From Alcaligenaceae bacterium (GTDB lineage Bacteria; Pseudomonadota; Gammaproteobacteria; Burkholderiales; Burkholderiaceae_B), in contig JACCES010000003.1 of NCBI GenBank assembly GCA_013416455.1, positions 186,001 through 250,000 on the forward strand: a stretch of DNA of 64,000 bases, given 5' to 3'. A program made the position numbers and the translations under genes. Below are positions 21,357 through 29,570 of the stretch, in pieces. The notes below the pieces were generated by a model that worked only from the letters and a program-made list of their open reading frames with translations, did no database searches and was not told the origin of the DNA. Every line of letters begins with the position of its first letter. Position 1 is the first letter of the stretch.

Positions 21357-22199
21357 ATGCCTATCGTTCTTCGAAACGACGCTCCCGACCTTCACTACAC
21401 CCTTTTCGACTGCACCGATCCCTGGGCCGACGCTCCGTATCTGATCCTTCAGCACGGATATGGCCGAAACGGCCGCTTCTGGTATCAGTGGATTCCATCG
21501 CTGTGCCGACAATTCAGAATCGTTTGTCCGGATTTGCGCGGCCATGGCCAGTCGGGCCGCGATTTCGACCTGGGCACAGGCTATACGCTCGAAACACTCA
21601 GCGATGATGTCATAGCGATCGCGGATTCCCTCGGCATGAAGCAGTTCCACTACGCCGGCGAATCCATTGGAGGGCTGGTCGGCCTGGCGACGGCCGGGCG
21701 CTACCCCGAGCGCATCCTGACACTGACGAACATATCCGGTCCTGTGTTCATATCGGACGGCGCTCGCCGGGCATACGCGCTGGGCCAGGAATCATGGCCG
21801 GACGCCGTGCGGAAGCTGGGGCCCCGGGAATGGCTGGATCGCACCAATGCCTCGACACGCTTTCCGCCCGACATGGACCCCGCTTTCCTGCGCTGGTATA
21901 CCGACACCGTCGAAAAGACGGGTGTCGATGTCCTGGCGGCGCTTGCGCAGTTCGCTCTGGACGCCAATGCCACCCCCTACCTGGCGCAGATCACGGCGCC
22001 CGTGATGTGCCTGTATCCGCGCGAAGGAGCCATCGCCAACTCCGAGCAGCAAGAGACACTGCAGCGCCACATCCCGAATCTCACCTTGCAGCACGTCAGC
22101 ACCACTTATCACATGGTCCAGCACATCGTTCCCGACGAATGTACGGATGCATTGAAGGCACATATCAAGCGGCACGACAACTCAGGAGAAAATCCATGA
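21357..22199 (+). CDS. Alpha/beta-fold hydrolase (enol-lactonase-like)
   Basis: A 280-residue serine hydrolase. It has an oxyanion segment LQHGYGRNGRFW, the region CPDLRGHGQSG, the nucleophile elbow AGESIGGLVGL (S103), and a C-terminal His in TYHMVQHIVPDE. Overall it resembles 3-oxoadipate enol-lactonase, but that family is easily over-annotated. ATG 21357 follows GCGGGGAT; the frame is open 14 codons upstream. Its stop overlaps the start of the Bug gene as ATGA, so these genes are translationally coupled. The context (LysR regulator, solute-binding protein, sugar-acid isomerase-like gene) suggests uptake and hydrolysis of an ester or lactone. Confidence 0.85.
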   Translation: MPIVLRNDAPDLHYTLFDCTDPWADAPYLILQHGYGRNGRFWYQWIPSLCRQFRIVCPDLRGHGQSGRDFDLGTGYTLETLSDDVIAIADSLGMKQFHYAGESIGGLVGLATAGRYPERILTLTNISGPVFISDGARRAYALGQESWPDAVRKLGPREWLDRTNASTRFPPDMDPAFLRWYTDTVEKTGVDVLAALAQFALDANATPYLAQITAPVMCLYPREGAIANSEQQETLQRHIPNLTLQHVSTTYHMVQHIVPDECTDALKAHIKRHDNSGENP

Positions 22200-23161
22200 T
22201 CAAGCGTCTTGTTTGCACAGTTCTGATTACCGGCACGGCACTGGTCGGCGGCCTTGCCCAGGCCCAATCCCTGCCGGAAGGCCCGATGCGGATGCTGGTT
22301 CCCTTTTCGGCCGGGGGCTCCACCGACATTCTTGCGCGCCTGATGGCAAAGGAAATGAGCGACATCCTGGGCAAAACAGTGGTCGTCGAAAACAAGCCCG
22401 GCGCCGAAGGATTCATCGCCGCCCGAGACCTCAAGCAAGCCGCTCCGGACGGCCGCAGCATCATGATGGTTACAACGAGCGTCTATGCCATCAACCCGGC
22501 GATCTACAGCGAGATCCCCTACTCTTCGAAGGACGACTTCAAAACCGTTGCCATCGTGGCGACTTCCCCCAATATCTTTCTCGTTCCCGCGGCCTCGGAA
22601 TTGAATTCGATTGCCGATCTCATCAAAAAGGCCAGCGAAGCGCCCGAGAACGTCGACTACGCCACAGGCGCCTCCATGCATCTGCTGAATGCCAAATGGC
22701 TGGAATCCATGTCATCCACAAAAATGGTCAGTGTGCCCTACAAAGGCAGTGCCGCCGCCTACCCCGATCTGGTTTCGGGACGCGTCGCATTCATGGTCGA
22801 CCAGCCACTTTCGTCCATGTCGCTGATCAAGGACGGGAAACTGAAAGTGGCGGCTGTCACATCGGACAAGCGCTGGAACCAATTGCCCGAGGTCCCCACC
22901 ATGGTCGAACAAGGATATCCGGATTTCGTCACAACGTCCTGGTGGGCCATTCTCGCGCCTGCGGGGACGCCCGACGCCACCATGAATCTGCTGCACAAGG
23001 CCGCCGCCGAAGCCCTGACCCGGCCAGAGGTGACGGAAAAAGTGGAACAGCTGGGCGCCGACATAGCCAACTACAGCCTTGCCGACAGCCAGGCCTTCAC
23101 TGCCGACGAGCTTCAGAAATGGCAGCGCATCGCAAAAGAAGCCAATGTGAAGATGAACTGA
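22196..23161 (+). CDS. Bug / TctC-family periplasmic solute-binding protein
   Basis: A 321-residue extracytoplasmic binding receptor of the tripartite tricarboxylate transporter family, greatly expanded in Bordetella and relatives. The signal peptide is residues 1-23, ending GGLAQA. The mature protein begins with PMRMLVPFSAGGSTDILARL, the typical carboxylate-binding loop, then VVVENKPGAEG and YKGSAAAYPDLVSGRV. ATG 22196 is preceded by AGGAGA and overlaps the hydrolase stop. No TctA/TctB membrane genes are nearby, so it is an orphan receptor that must share a permease or act as a sensor. The ligand is probably an organic acid related to the hydrolase/isomerase substrate. Confidence 0.93.
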   Translation: MIKRLVCTVLITGTALVGGLAQAQSLPEGPMRMLVPFSAGGSTDILARLMAKEMSDILGKTVVVENKPGAEGFIAARDLKQAAPDGRSIMMVTTSVYAINPAIYSEIPYSSKDDFKTVAIVATSPNIFLVPAASELNSIADLIKKASEAPENVDYATGASMHLLNAKWLESMSSTKMVSVPYKGSAAAYPDLVSGRVAFMVDQPLSSMSLIKDGKLKVAAVTSDKRWNQLPEVPTMVEQGYPDFVTTSWWAILAPAGTPDATMNLLHKAAAEALTRPEVTEKVEQLGADIANYSLADSQAFTADELQKWQRIAKEANVKMN

Positions 23162-23164
23162 ATC

Positions 23165-23989
23165 ATGCTGAAGCTGTCAGCCAATATTTCTTTGCTATAC
23201 CGAGAGCTCGATTTCCTGGATCGCGTCGGCGCCGCGGCACAGGCGGGATTCACGGCTGTGGAGGTCATGTACCCCTACGACCATCCCGCCGATGATCTTG
23301 CCAAAGCGTTGCACAGCCATGCCGTACAGCTGTCGGTCATCAATGCACCGCCCGGGAACCACAGCGCCGGCGAACGGGGCCTGGCCTGCCTGCCGGGCCG
23401 GGAAGCGGCATTTCGCGCAACGATCGACCAGGCCGTCCAGTACGCCACGATAACCGGATGCCAGAACATCCATGTCCTGACGGGCAACCTTCCACAAGGC
23501 ATCGACCGCCACATCTGGGAAAACACCTTGCGCGGAAATCTTATGCATGCGGCAGAACGGTTCGCCCAGGCAAGCATGGTGCTCTTGCTCGAACCGCTAA
23601 GTCGCCAGATGCTGCCCGACTACTCGCTCACTACCGTGGAGCAGGCCTCGTTCTGGCGCAGGGAACTGGGGGCTGCCGGTTTCAGCAACGTGGCACTTCA
23701 GCTGGACCTTTACCATACACAGATGGAACAAGGGAATCTTGCGGCAATCATTCAACGGCATATCGACGAAATTCAATATGTGCAGATTGCCGGGGTGCCC
23801 GGCCGCCACGAACCCACCATTGGGGAGGTCAACTACCGGTTTCTTCTCGGTCTGCTCGAAAAGCTGAACTTTGCGGGATGGGTCGGGTGCGAATACATCC
23901 CCCGAAGCAACACCGAAGAAGGGCTGCAGTGGGCCCGGGAATGGGGTTTCCTGCATGCGCCGAAACCTATGTTTCCCGAAGCACACTAG
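23165..23989 (+). CDS. Hydroxypyruvate isomerase-like TIM-barrel protein
   Basis: A 274-residue xylose-isomerase-like TIM barrel of the Hyi/OtnI group, which interconvert hydroxypyruvate and tartronate semialdehyde or related 2-oxo-tetronates. Visible family blocks are MLKLSANISLLYRELDFLDR, AAAQAGFTAVEVMYPYD, LLEPLSRQMLPDYSL, LQLDLYHTQMEQGNLA, IQYVQIAGVPGRHEP and GWVGCEYIPRS. These carry the metal-binding Glu, Asp, His and Glu. It follows the Bug gene after 3 bp and is the last gene of the operon. Its TAG stop is the first three bases of a degenerate repeat end (23987-24018). Exact substrate is unproven. Confidence 0.85.
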   Translation: MLKLSANISLLYRELDFLDRVGAAAQAGFTAVEVMYPYDHPADDLAKALHSHAVQLSVINAPPGNHSAGERGLACLPGREAAFRATIDQAVQYATITGCQNIHVLTGNLPQGIDRHIWENTLRGNLMHAAERFAQASMVLLLEPLSRQMLPDYSLTTVEQASFWRRELGAAGFSNVALQLDLYHTQMEQGNLAAIIQRHIDEIQYVQIAGVPGRHEPTIGEVNYRFLLGLLEKLNFAGWVGCEYIPRSNTEEGLQWAREWGFLHAPKPMFPEAH

Positions 23990-24018
23990 GGCCTGTTCAC
24001 GCCAAAGGCGCCTCGCAC
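23987..24018. repeat. Degenerate solo end of the 29281 element
   Basis: TAGGGCCTGTTCACGC and the following bases to CTCGCAC align with the 33-bp terminal repeat of the element at 29281-29550, with a few substitutions and a one-base deletion. No partner end is seen within the next few hundred bases, because ispF begins at once. The first three bases are the stop codon of the isomerase-like gene. Confidence 0.6.
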
Positions 24019-24030
24019 CGGCTGGCCGGG

Positions 24031-24522
24031 TCACACACCTGCCAGCAGCGCCACGACCGTTGCCGCGATGCCTTCCTTGCGGCCCAGGTAGCCCAGGCCC
24101 TCGTTGGTCTTGGCCTTGATGTTCACGGCTTCCGGCGCAATGCCCAGGTCGGCGGCGATGTTGGCCGCCATCGCCGCCGCATGCGGCCCGATCTTGGGCG
24201 CCTGGGCGTGCACCGTGGCATCGACGTTCACCACCCGCCAGCCGGCCTGCGCCACCTTATCCATTGCGGCACGCAGCAGCACACGGCTGTCGGCGCCGGC
24301 ATAGCGCGGATCGGTATCCGGGAAGTGGCGGCCGATGTCCCCCAGGCCCGCCGCGCCGAGAATAGCGTCGGTCACCGCATGCAGCAGGACATCGGCATCG
24401 GAATGCCCCAGCAGGCCGTGCGTGTGCGGAATGCGCACCCCGCCGATCACCAGTTCGCGCCCTTCCACCAGGGCGTGTACGTCAAATCCTTGTCCCACTC
24501 GAAGATTCACAGTCAGCTCCAA
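24031..24522 (-). CDS. ispF: 2-C-methyl-D-erythritol 2,4-cyclodiphosphate synthase IspF
   Basis: Fifth step of the MEP isoprenoid pathway. The 163-residue protein shows the zinc site in GQGFDVHAL and the [10 protein letters not shown] block, plus [18 protein letters not shown] and [20 protein letters not shown]. The start at 24522 ([14 protein letters not shown]) lies 14 bp after the ispD stop. The order ispD-ispF as a pair is conserved. Its end lies 12 bp from the repeat fragment at 23987-24018. Confidence 0.97.
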   Translation of the reverse strand: MELTVNLRVGQGFDVHALVEGRELVIGGVRIPHTHGLLGHSDADVLLHAVTDAILGAAGLGDIGRHFPDTDPRYAGADSRVLLRAAMDKVAQAGWRVVNVDATVHAQAPKIGPHAAAMAANIAADLGIAPEAVNIKAKTNEGLGYLGRKEGIAATVVALLAGV

Positions 24523-24536
24523 AGAAAAATCCCCTG

Positions 24537-25265
24537 CTAATCGCGGCCGGAGAACGGTTCCGCCATCCGTACGTTCAGCAGGCTTTCCATCAATTCGAAA
24601 TCTTCCGGCCAGGTTACTTTGAAGTTGCGCGCCGAACCCGGCACAAGCAGCGGCTGGTGGCCCGCCAGCTCCATGGCCGAGGCTTCGTCGGTAATGCCCT
24701 CCACGCCCTCCGCCGCTTCCAGCGCGGCCCGCAAGGCCCCCGCGGGAAACATCTGCGGCGTCTGCGCCAGCCAGAGAGCGTCGCGGCTGACGGAGGCCTG
24801 CACGCGCGGCCGGTTCTGGTCCCCGACGGCGCGCTTTACCGTATCGGCCACCGGCTCGGCCAGCAGCCCTCCCTCGCCATGCCGCAGGCAGGTGTCGATG
24901 AGGCGCGCAAGCGCATCGGCGGGCAGGCCGGGGCGCGCGGCATCGTGCACCAGCACCCAGTCATGGGCGGCCGGCGCCGCATCGCGCAGGGCGCCCAGCA
25001 CCGTGGCCGCCCGCGTCGGGCCGGCACAAGGACGGCATACCGTGCGCGGCAGCCCCCGCAGCGCATCCGCCGCCCGCCCGTCGCCCACGGCGACGGCCAC
25101 CCGCAGCTGTTCGATACGGGCGTCGGCCAGCAGCGCCGACACCGCCCAGCGCAGCATGGGCTTGCCCAGCAGCGGCCGGTACTGCTTGGGGAAGGCCGTT
25201 CCGGCCCGCGCACCCACGCCGCCGGCGGGCACGATGGCAATGATTCGAGGTTGAGAAGATGTCAT
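24537..25265 (-). CDS. ispD: 2-C-methyl-D-erythritol 4-phosphate cytidylyltransferase IspD
   Basis: Third step of the MEP pathway: transfers CMP to methylerythritol phosphate. The 242-residue protein begins with the nucleotide-binding loop [12 protein letters not shown](T)AFPKQY and contains [32 protein letters not shown] and [12 protein letters not shown]. It is co-transcribed with ispF. Its ATG at 25265 overlaps the possible mfd start on the other strand by a few bases, so the two promoters are intertwined. A TATAAA hexamer on this strand (complement of 25278-25283 region) is a plausible -10. Confidence 0.97.
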   Translation of the reverse strand: MTSSQPRIIAIVPAGGVGARAGTAFPKQYRPLLGKPMLRWAVSALLADARIEQLRVAVAVGDGRAADALRGLPRTVCRPCAGPTRAATVLGALRDAAPAAHDWVLVHDAARPGLPADALARLIDTCLRHGEGGLLAEPVADTVKRAVGDQNRPRVQASVSRDALWLAQTPQMFPAGALRAALEAAEGVEGITDEASAMELAGHQPLLVPGSARNFKVTWPEDFELMESLLNVRMAEPFSGRD

Positions 25266-28200
25266 GGCCCGGGCATTTTATAATGTCGCACTCAATGGCC
25301 ACTGTTTCCTTCTCCGTGCCCCCCCTTTCCTCCACCACCCAGGTCCTGACCGCCTTGCGGCCGGGGCAGCGACACGCCCAGCCCCTGCCCCCCGGATCCG
25401 GCGACGGCTTCCTGCTTGCCGATCTGGCACGCGAGGCCGGGCGCAGCATCATCGTGCTGTGCGCCGAACCCCTGGCGGCCCAGCGCCTTACCGAAGAAAT
25501 CCCGCTGTTCGCGCCTGAACTCAGGGTAAGGCAGCTGCCCGACTGGGAAACCCTGCCCTACGATGGCTTCTCGCCCCACCAGGATCTGGTGTCGGAACGA
25601 CTGCGCACACTGCACGCCCTGATGCAGAAAGATGTGGACATCCTGCTGGTTCCGGTCACCACGGCGCTCTACCGCCTGGCTCCGCCCGAGTTCCTGGCGG
25701 CCTACACCTTTTCCTTCCGGCAAGGCGATGCGCTCAATGAAGAAGCCCTGCGCCAGCAGCTGACGCTCGCCAACTATAGCCATGTCACCCAGGTGACGGC
25801 GCCGGGGGAGTTCTGCATACGCGGCGGCCTGATCGACCTGTTTCCCATGGGATCGGTGCTGCCCTACCGTATCGATCTGTTCGACAACGAGATCGAGTCC
25901 ATACGGAGTTTCGACGTCGATACGCAGCGCAGCCTGTACCCGGTCAAGGACATCCAGCTGCTGCCCGGCCGCGAGTTCCCCATGGACGAGGCCGCCCGCA
26001 ACCAGTTCCGGGCGCGCTTCCGCGAAATCTTCGAAGGCGACCCCTCGCGGGCCCTGCCCTACAAGGATATCGGCAACGGCATTGCCTTCGCCGGCGTGGA
26101 ATACTACCTGCCGCTGTTCTTCGAGCACACCGCCACGCTGTTCGACTACCTGCCCGATTCCGCCATCACCGTCACCCTGGGCGACCCGGCCAACGTCATC
26201 CGCAATTTCAGCCAGGATACCTACGGACGCTGGCAATTCCTGAAAAGCGACCGCGAACGCCCCGTATTGCCGCCGCAGGCGCTGTTCCTGGACGACGAAG
26301 AACTGTTCGGCCAGCTGAAACGCTTTCCCCGGCTGGCCTTGGGCAATGAGCGGCCCGCGCCCGATTTCCTGCCGGTGCCCGACGTCGCCGTCTCGCGGCG
26401 GGCCGACGACCCGGTCGGCGCCCTGCGCCGCCTGCTCGAAGCCCATCAGGGGCGTATTGCGCTGTGCGCCGACTCGGCCGGCCGGCGTGAAACGCTGGAC
26501 CAGATGCTGCGCGAATTCGGCATCCAGCCCGACACGTCGGTCGAGACCCTGGCCGACTTCTTCGGCGGCACCAGCGCCTTCGCGCTGCTCGTGGCGCCGC
26601 TGGCCAACGGTTTCGGCATCGCCGGCCAGGCCATCCTCCTGCTTACCGAAAACGATCTTTATCCCACCCAGGCCCGCACGGCGCGCCGCGGGCGGCGGGC
26701 GCAAGAACGCGCCAGCGACGTCGAAGCCATGGTGCGCGACCTGTCGGAGCTGCGGGAAGGCGACCCGGTGGTGCACGCACAGCACGGGATAGGCCGCTAT
26801 ATCGGTCTGAAGGAAATGGATCTGGGTGAAGGCGTCATGGAGTTCCTGCACCTGGAATATGCGGGGGGCGGCACGCTTTACGTTCCCGTCGCCCAGCTGC
26901 ACCAGATTTCACGCTACAGCGGATCCGATCCTGAAAGCGCGCCATTGCATCAGCTCGGTTCGGGCCAATGGGACAAAGCGCGCCGCAAGGCGGCCAGGCA
27001 GGTGCGCGATGCGGCCGCCGAACTGCTGGCGCTCTATGCCCAGCGCGCCGCCCGCGAAGGGCATCGTTTCAGGCTGCCGCTCAAAGATTACGAAGCCTTC
27101 GCCGAAGGCTTCGGCTTCGAAGAGACGCCGGACCAGGCCGCCGCCATCGAGGCGGTGCTGGAAGACATGACCTCCGGCCGCCCCATGGATCGGCTGGTAT
27201 GCGGCGATGTCGGCTTCGGCAAGACCGAAGTGGCGCTGCGCGCCGCCTTCCTCGCGGTGGCCAACGGCAAGCAGGTCGCCCTGCTCTGCCCCACCACCCT
27301 CCTGGCGGAGCAGCACGCCCAGACCTTCACCGACCGTTTCGCGGACTGGCCGGTGCGCATCGCCGAACTGTCCCGCTTCCGTTCCGCCAAGGAAGTCGCC
27401 GCCGCCCAGCAAGGGCTGGCCAGCGGCGCCATCGACATCGTCATCGGCACCCACAAGATTCTGTCGCGCGATACCCGCTTCAAGCAGCTCGGCCTGGTCA
27501 TCATCGATGAAGAGCATCGTTTCGGGGTCCGCCAGAAGGAAGCGCTCAAGAAGCTGCGCGCCGAAGTGGACGTCCTGACCCTGACGGCCACGCCCATCCC
27601 CCGCACGCTGGGCATGTCCCTGGAGGGCATCCGCGACTTCTCGGTCATCGCGACGGCACCGCAGAAGCGCCTGGCCATCAAGACCTTCGTGCGCCGCGAA
27701 GACAAGAGCACCATACGCGAAGCCCTGCTGCGCGAACTCAAGCGCGGCGGCCAGGCCTACTTCCTGCACAACGAAGTCGAAACCATACACAACCGCCGGG
27801 CCAGCCTGGAAGAACTGGTGCCGGAAGCGCGCATTGCCGTGGCGCATGGCCAGATGCCCGAACGCGAGCTGGAAGACGTGATGAAGGGTTTCTATCAGCA
27901 GCGCTACAACGTACTGCTGTGCACCACCATCATTGAAACCGGGATCGACGTGCCATCGGCCAATACCATCGTGATCCACCGCGCCGACAGGCTGGGCCTG
28001 GCCCAGCTGCACCAGCTGCGCGGCCGGGTGGGCCGTTCCCACCATCAGGCCTATGCCTATCTGCTGACGCCTTTTGAAGACGCCATGACCGCCAACGCCA
28101 AGAAGCGGCTGGAAGCCATCCAGGCCATGGAAGAACTGGGCTCGGGCTTCTTCCTGGCCATGCACGATCTCGAAATCCGCGGCACCGGCGAAGTTCTGGG

Positions 28201-28756
28201 CGAGTCGCAGTCCGGGAACATCCAGGAAGTCGGCTTCTCGATGTACAGCGACATGCTCAACACGGCCGTGCGCGCGCTCAAGGCGGGCGAAGAGCCGGAC
28301 CTGGAATCGCCCTTCGACCCGCAATGCGAGGTCAACCTGCATGCCTCGGCCCTGCTGCCGTCCGACTATTGCCCGGACATCCATGCGCGGCTGGGCATGT
28401 ACAAGAAGCTCTCGCACGCCCGCGACGAGGACGAACTCATCGGCATCCAGGAAGAATTGATCGACCGCTATGGCAAGCTGCCGGAAGCCGCGCGCAACCT
28501 GCTGGCCACCCACAGGCTGCGGCTGCTGGCCGAACCGCTGGGCGTGACCAAGATAGACGCCCCGGAAGCGCAGGCCCTCATCCAGTTCTCCGCCAAACCG
28601 CAGGTCGACCCGCTGCGCATCATCGAACTGGTGCAGAAGCGCCGCGACCTGCGGCTGTCCGGCCAGGACAGGCTGCGGCTGGAATTCAAGGAAGGGGCGC
28701 CGCTCAAGGCACGCATCGACACGATGCGCGAACTATTGAGGGCGCTGGGGGGGTAA
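25259..28756 (+). CDS. mfd: Transcription-repair coupling factor Mfd
   Basis: Removes stalled RNA polymerase from damaged DNA and recruits UvrA. An up to 1165-residue protein with a UvrB-like N-terminal module (LPDWETLPYDGFSPHQD, RGGLIDLFPMGSVLPYRID), an RNA-polymerase-interacting domain (about 480-550, GDPVVHAQHGIGRYIGL) and a translocase core. The core has Walker A GDVGFGKTEVALRAA, IDEEHRFGVRQKEAL, TLTATPIPRTL and QLRGRVGRSHHQAYAYL, and the TRCF C-terminal domain follows. The start is uncertain. ATG 25259 has GAGG 8 nt upstream but overlaps ispD; ATG 25283 and ATG 25295 are alternatives. A TATAAT at 25279-25284 would favour the last if it is the mfd -10. Confidence 0.97.
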   Translation: MSWPGHFIMSHSMATVSFSVPPLSSTTQVLTALRPGQRHAQPLPPGSGDGFLLADLAREAGRSIIVLCAEPLAAQRLTEEIPLFAPELRVRQLPDWETLPYDGFSPHQDLVSERLRTLHALMQKDVDILLVPVTTALYRLAPPEFLAAYTFSFRQGDALNEEALRQQLTLANYSHVTQVTAPGEFCIRGGLIDLFPMGSVLPYRIDLFDNEIESIRSFDVDTQRSLYPVKDIQLLPGREFPMDEAARNQFRARFREIFEGDPSRALPYKDIGNGIAFAGVEYYLPLFFEHTATLFDYLPDSAITVTLGDPANVIRNFSQDTYGRWQFLKSDRERPVLPPQALFLDDEELFGQLKRFPRLALGNERPAPDFLPVPDVAVSRRADDPVGALRRLLEAHQGRIALCADSAGRRETLDQMLREFGIQPDTSVETLADFFGGTSAFALLVAPLANGFGIAGQAILLLTENDLYPTQARTARRGRRAQERASDVEAMVRDLSELREGDPVVHAQHGIGRYIGLKEMDLGEGVMEFLHLEYAGGGTLYVPVAQLHQISRYSGSDPESAPLHQLGSGQWDKARRKAARQVRDAAAELLALYAQRAAREGHRFRLPLKDYEAFAEGFGFEETPDQAAAIEAVLEDMTSGRPMDRLVCGDVGFGKTEVALRAAFLAVANGKQVALLCPTTLLAEQHAQTFTDRFADWPVRIAELSRFRSAKEVAAAQQGLASGAIDIVIGTHKILSRDTRFKQLGLVIIDEEHRFGVRQKEALKKLRAEVDVLTLTATPIPRTLGMSLEGIRDFSVIATAPQKRLAIKTFVRREDKSTIREALLRELKRGGQAYFLHNEVETIHNRRASLEELVPEARIAVAHGQMPERELEDVMKGFYQQRYNVLLCTTIIETGIDVPSANTIVIHRADRLGLAQLHQLRGRVGRSHHQAYAYLLTPFEDAMTANAKKRLEAIQAMEELGSGFFLAMHDLEIRGTGEVLGESQSGNIQEVGFSMYSDMLNTAVRALKAGEEPDLESPFDPQCEVNLHASALLPSDYCPDIHARLGMYKKLSHARDEDELIGIQEELIDRYGKLPEAARNLLATHRLRLLAEPLGVTKIDAPEAQALIQFSAKPQVDPLRIIELVQKRRDLRLSGQDRLRLEFKEGAPLKARIDTMRELLRALGG
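25279..25284 (+). promoter_or_regulatory. Consensus -10 hexamer between ispD and mfd
   Basis: A perfect TATAAT in GC-rich DNA at the divergent ispD/mfd junction; its complement reads as TATAAA-like on the other strand. No good -35 was found at standard spacing in either direction, so the direction of transcription is ambiguous. Confidence 0.35.
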
Positions 28757-28857
28757 GTGCCTGACCGCCCCCCGGCCCCGATCCGGCTCGTCCGGCAGGT
28801 TCAATGGGCGGCGACACGCCGCGCTATACTGGCCCGGACGATCCCCGCGAGGTCTCC

Positions 28858-29283
28858 ATGATGTGGATGCAAAAGGAAATTTCCCTGGCCGCGCGCCCCC
28901 GGGGCTTTCACCTGATCACCGATGACATCCTCCGGCAGTGCCCGGCCTTGCGCCAGGTGCGCATCGGCCTGCTGCATGTCTTCATCCAGCATACCTCCGC
29001 CTCGCTGACCATCAACGAGAACGCCGACGCCAGCGTGCGCCGCGACTTCGAGCGGCATTTCAACCGCCTGGCTCCGGAAGAAGCGCCCTATTTCGAACAC
29101 ACACAGGAAGGTCCGGACGACATGCCCGCCCATCTGAAAGCCAGCCTGCTCGGCGTCAGCCTGTGCATCCCCATCACCGGCGGCCGCCTCAATCTCGGTA
29201 CGTGGCAAGGCATTTACCTGTGCGAGCACCGCGACCAGGGCGGCGAGCGCCGGCTGGTGCTGACGATCCAGGGCGAAGGCTAG
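28858..29283 (+). CDS. YjbQ-family protein (UPF0047)
   Basis: A 141-residue protein of the YjbQ/UPF0047 family, for which a weak thiamine-phosphate synthase activity has been reported; the physiological role is uncertain. Family blocks are present: RGFHLITDDI, GLLHVFIQHTSASLTINENAD, PDDMPAHLKASLLG and LGTWQGIYLCEHRD, with conserved His residues. ATG 28858 is chosen because GAGG lies 5 nt upstream; ATG 28861 is equally possible. A TATACT at 28825-28830 may be its -10. The stop codon TAG is the first three bases of the 270-bp inverted-repeat element, so the element inserted exactly at the gene end or replaced the original stop. Confidence 0.92.
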   Translation: MMWMQKEISLAARPRGFHLITDDILRQCPALRQVRIGLLHVFIQHTSASLTINENADASVRRDFERHFNRLAPEEAPYFEHTQEGPDDMPAHLKASLLGVSLCIPITGGRLNLGTWQGIYLCEHRDQGGERRLVLTIQGEG

Positions 29284-29312
29284 GGCCTGTTGACACTAAA
29301 AGGAGGCTCGCA

Positions 29313-29410
29313 TGAGTACGCAAACGTGTGGATGGCAAGGCGCGAAGCGCAGTCGTGGCGGCCCCCCGGCGAGCATTCGCAACGCAGCCAGGCGCGCGTT
29401 TGCGTACTCA
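29313..29410. repeat. Internal hairpin arm 1 of the 270-bp element
   Basis: Perfect 14-bp arms at 29313-29326 and 29397-29410 enclose about 70 bp that is itself GC-rich and partly self-complementary. Confidence 0.75.
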
Positions 29411-29419
29411 CCCGGCGGG

Positions 29420-29518
29420 CTGGCTGGATATCGGGCGCCATGCGTCGTTGCGCAGGCCTTGCAGGGAGCGGCCATGCGGCGCCCTGCACGCCTAGCCTGC
29501 CACCCGATATCCAGCCAG
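29420..29518. repeat. Internal hairpin arm 2 of the 270-bp element
   Basis: Perfect 16-bp arms at 29420-29435 and 29503-29518 enclose about 67 bp. The inner parts also pair partly (GGGCGCCATGCG against CGCATGGC-type sequence), lengthening the arm. Confidence 0.75.
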
Positions 29519-29532
29519 TGCGAGCCTCCTTT

Positions 29533-29565
29533 TAGCGTCAACAGGCCCTAGGCCTGTTGACGCTA
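29533..29565. repeat. 33-bp palindrome formed by two head-to-head element ends
   Basis: TAGCGTCAACAGGCC (29533-29547) and its exact complement (29551-29565) flank CTA. The left half is the right end of the 270-bp element. The right half is a second, 15-bp copy of the same outer end, pointing towards the EamA gene whose ATG is at 29571. Confidence 0.7.
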
Positions 29566-29570
29566 TTTTC

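Larger units (their letters stand above)
29281..29550. mobile_element. 270-bp non-coding element with 33-bp terminal inverted repeats and two internal hairpins (MITE-like)
   Basis: The left end (29281-29313, TAGGGCCTGTTGAC...) and the right end (29518-29550) are inverted copies matching at 31 of 33 positions. Inside lie two perfect palindromic arms. TGAGTACGCAAACG (29313-29326) pairs with 29397-29410. CTGGCTGGATATCGGG (29420-29435) pairs with 29503-29518. The whole element can therefore fold as a stem with two hairpin arms, like a cloverleaf. TA dinucleotides stand at both extremities. Short open frames on both strands arise from the symmetry and are not genes. It encodes no transposase and is best explained as a non-autonomous mobile repeat. 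It lies between the YjbQ-family gene, whose stop codon it provides, and the EamA gene 20 bp downstream. Confidence 0.75.

Noticed and set aside
29290-29541. Short open frames on both strands of the 270-bp element beginning with the same residues
   Set aside because: The identical beginnings follow from the inverted ends; the frames consist of hairpin sequence and have no family features.
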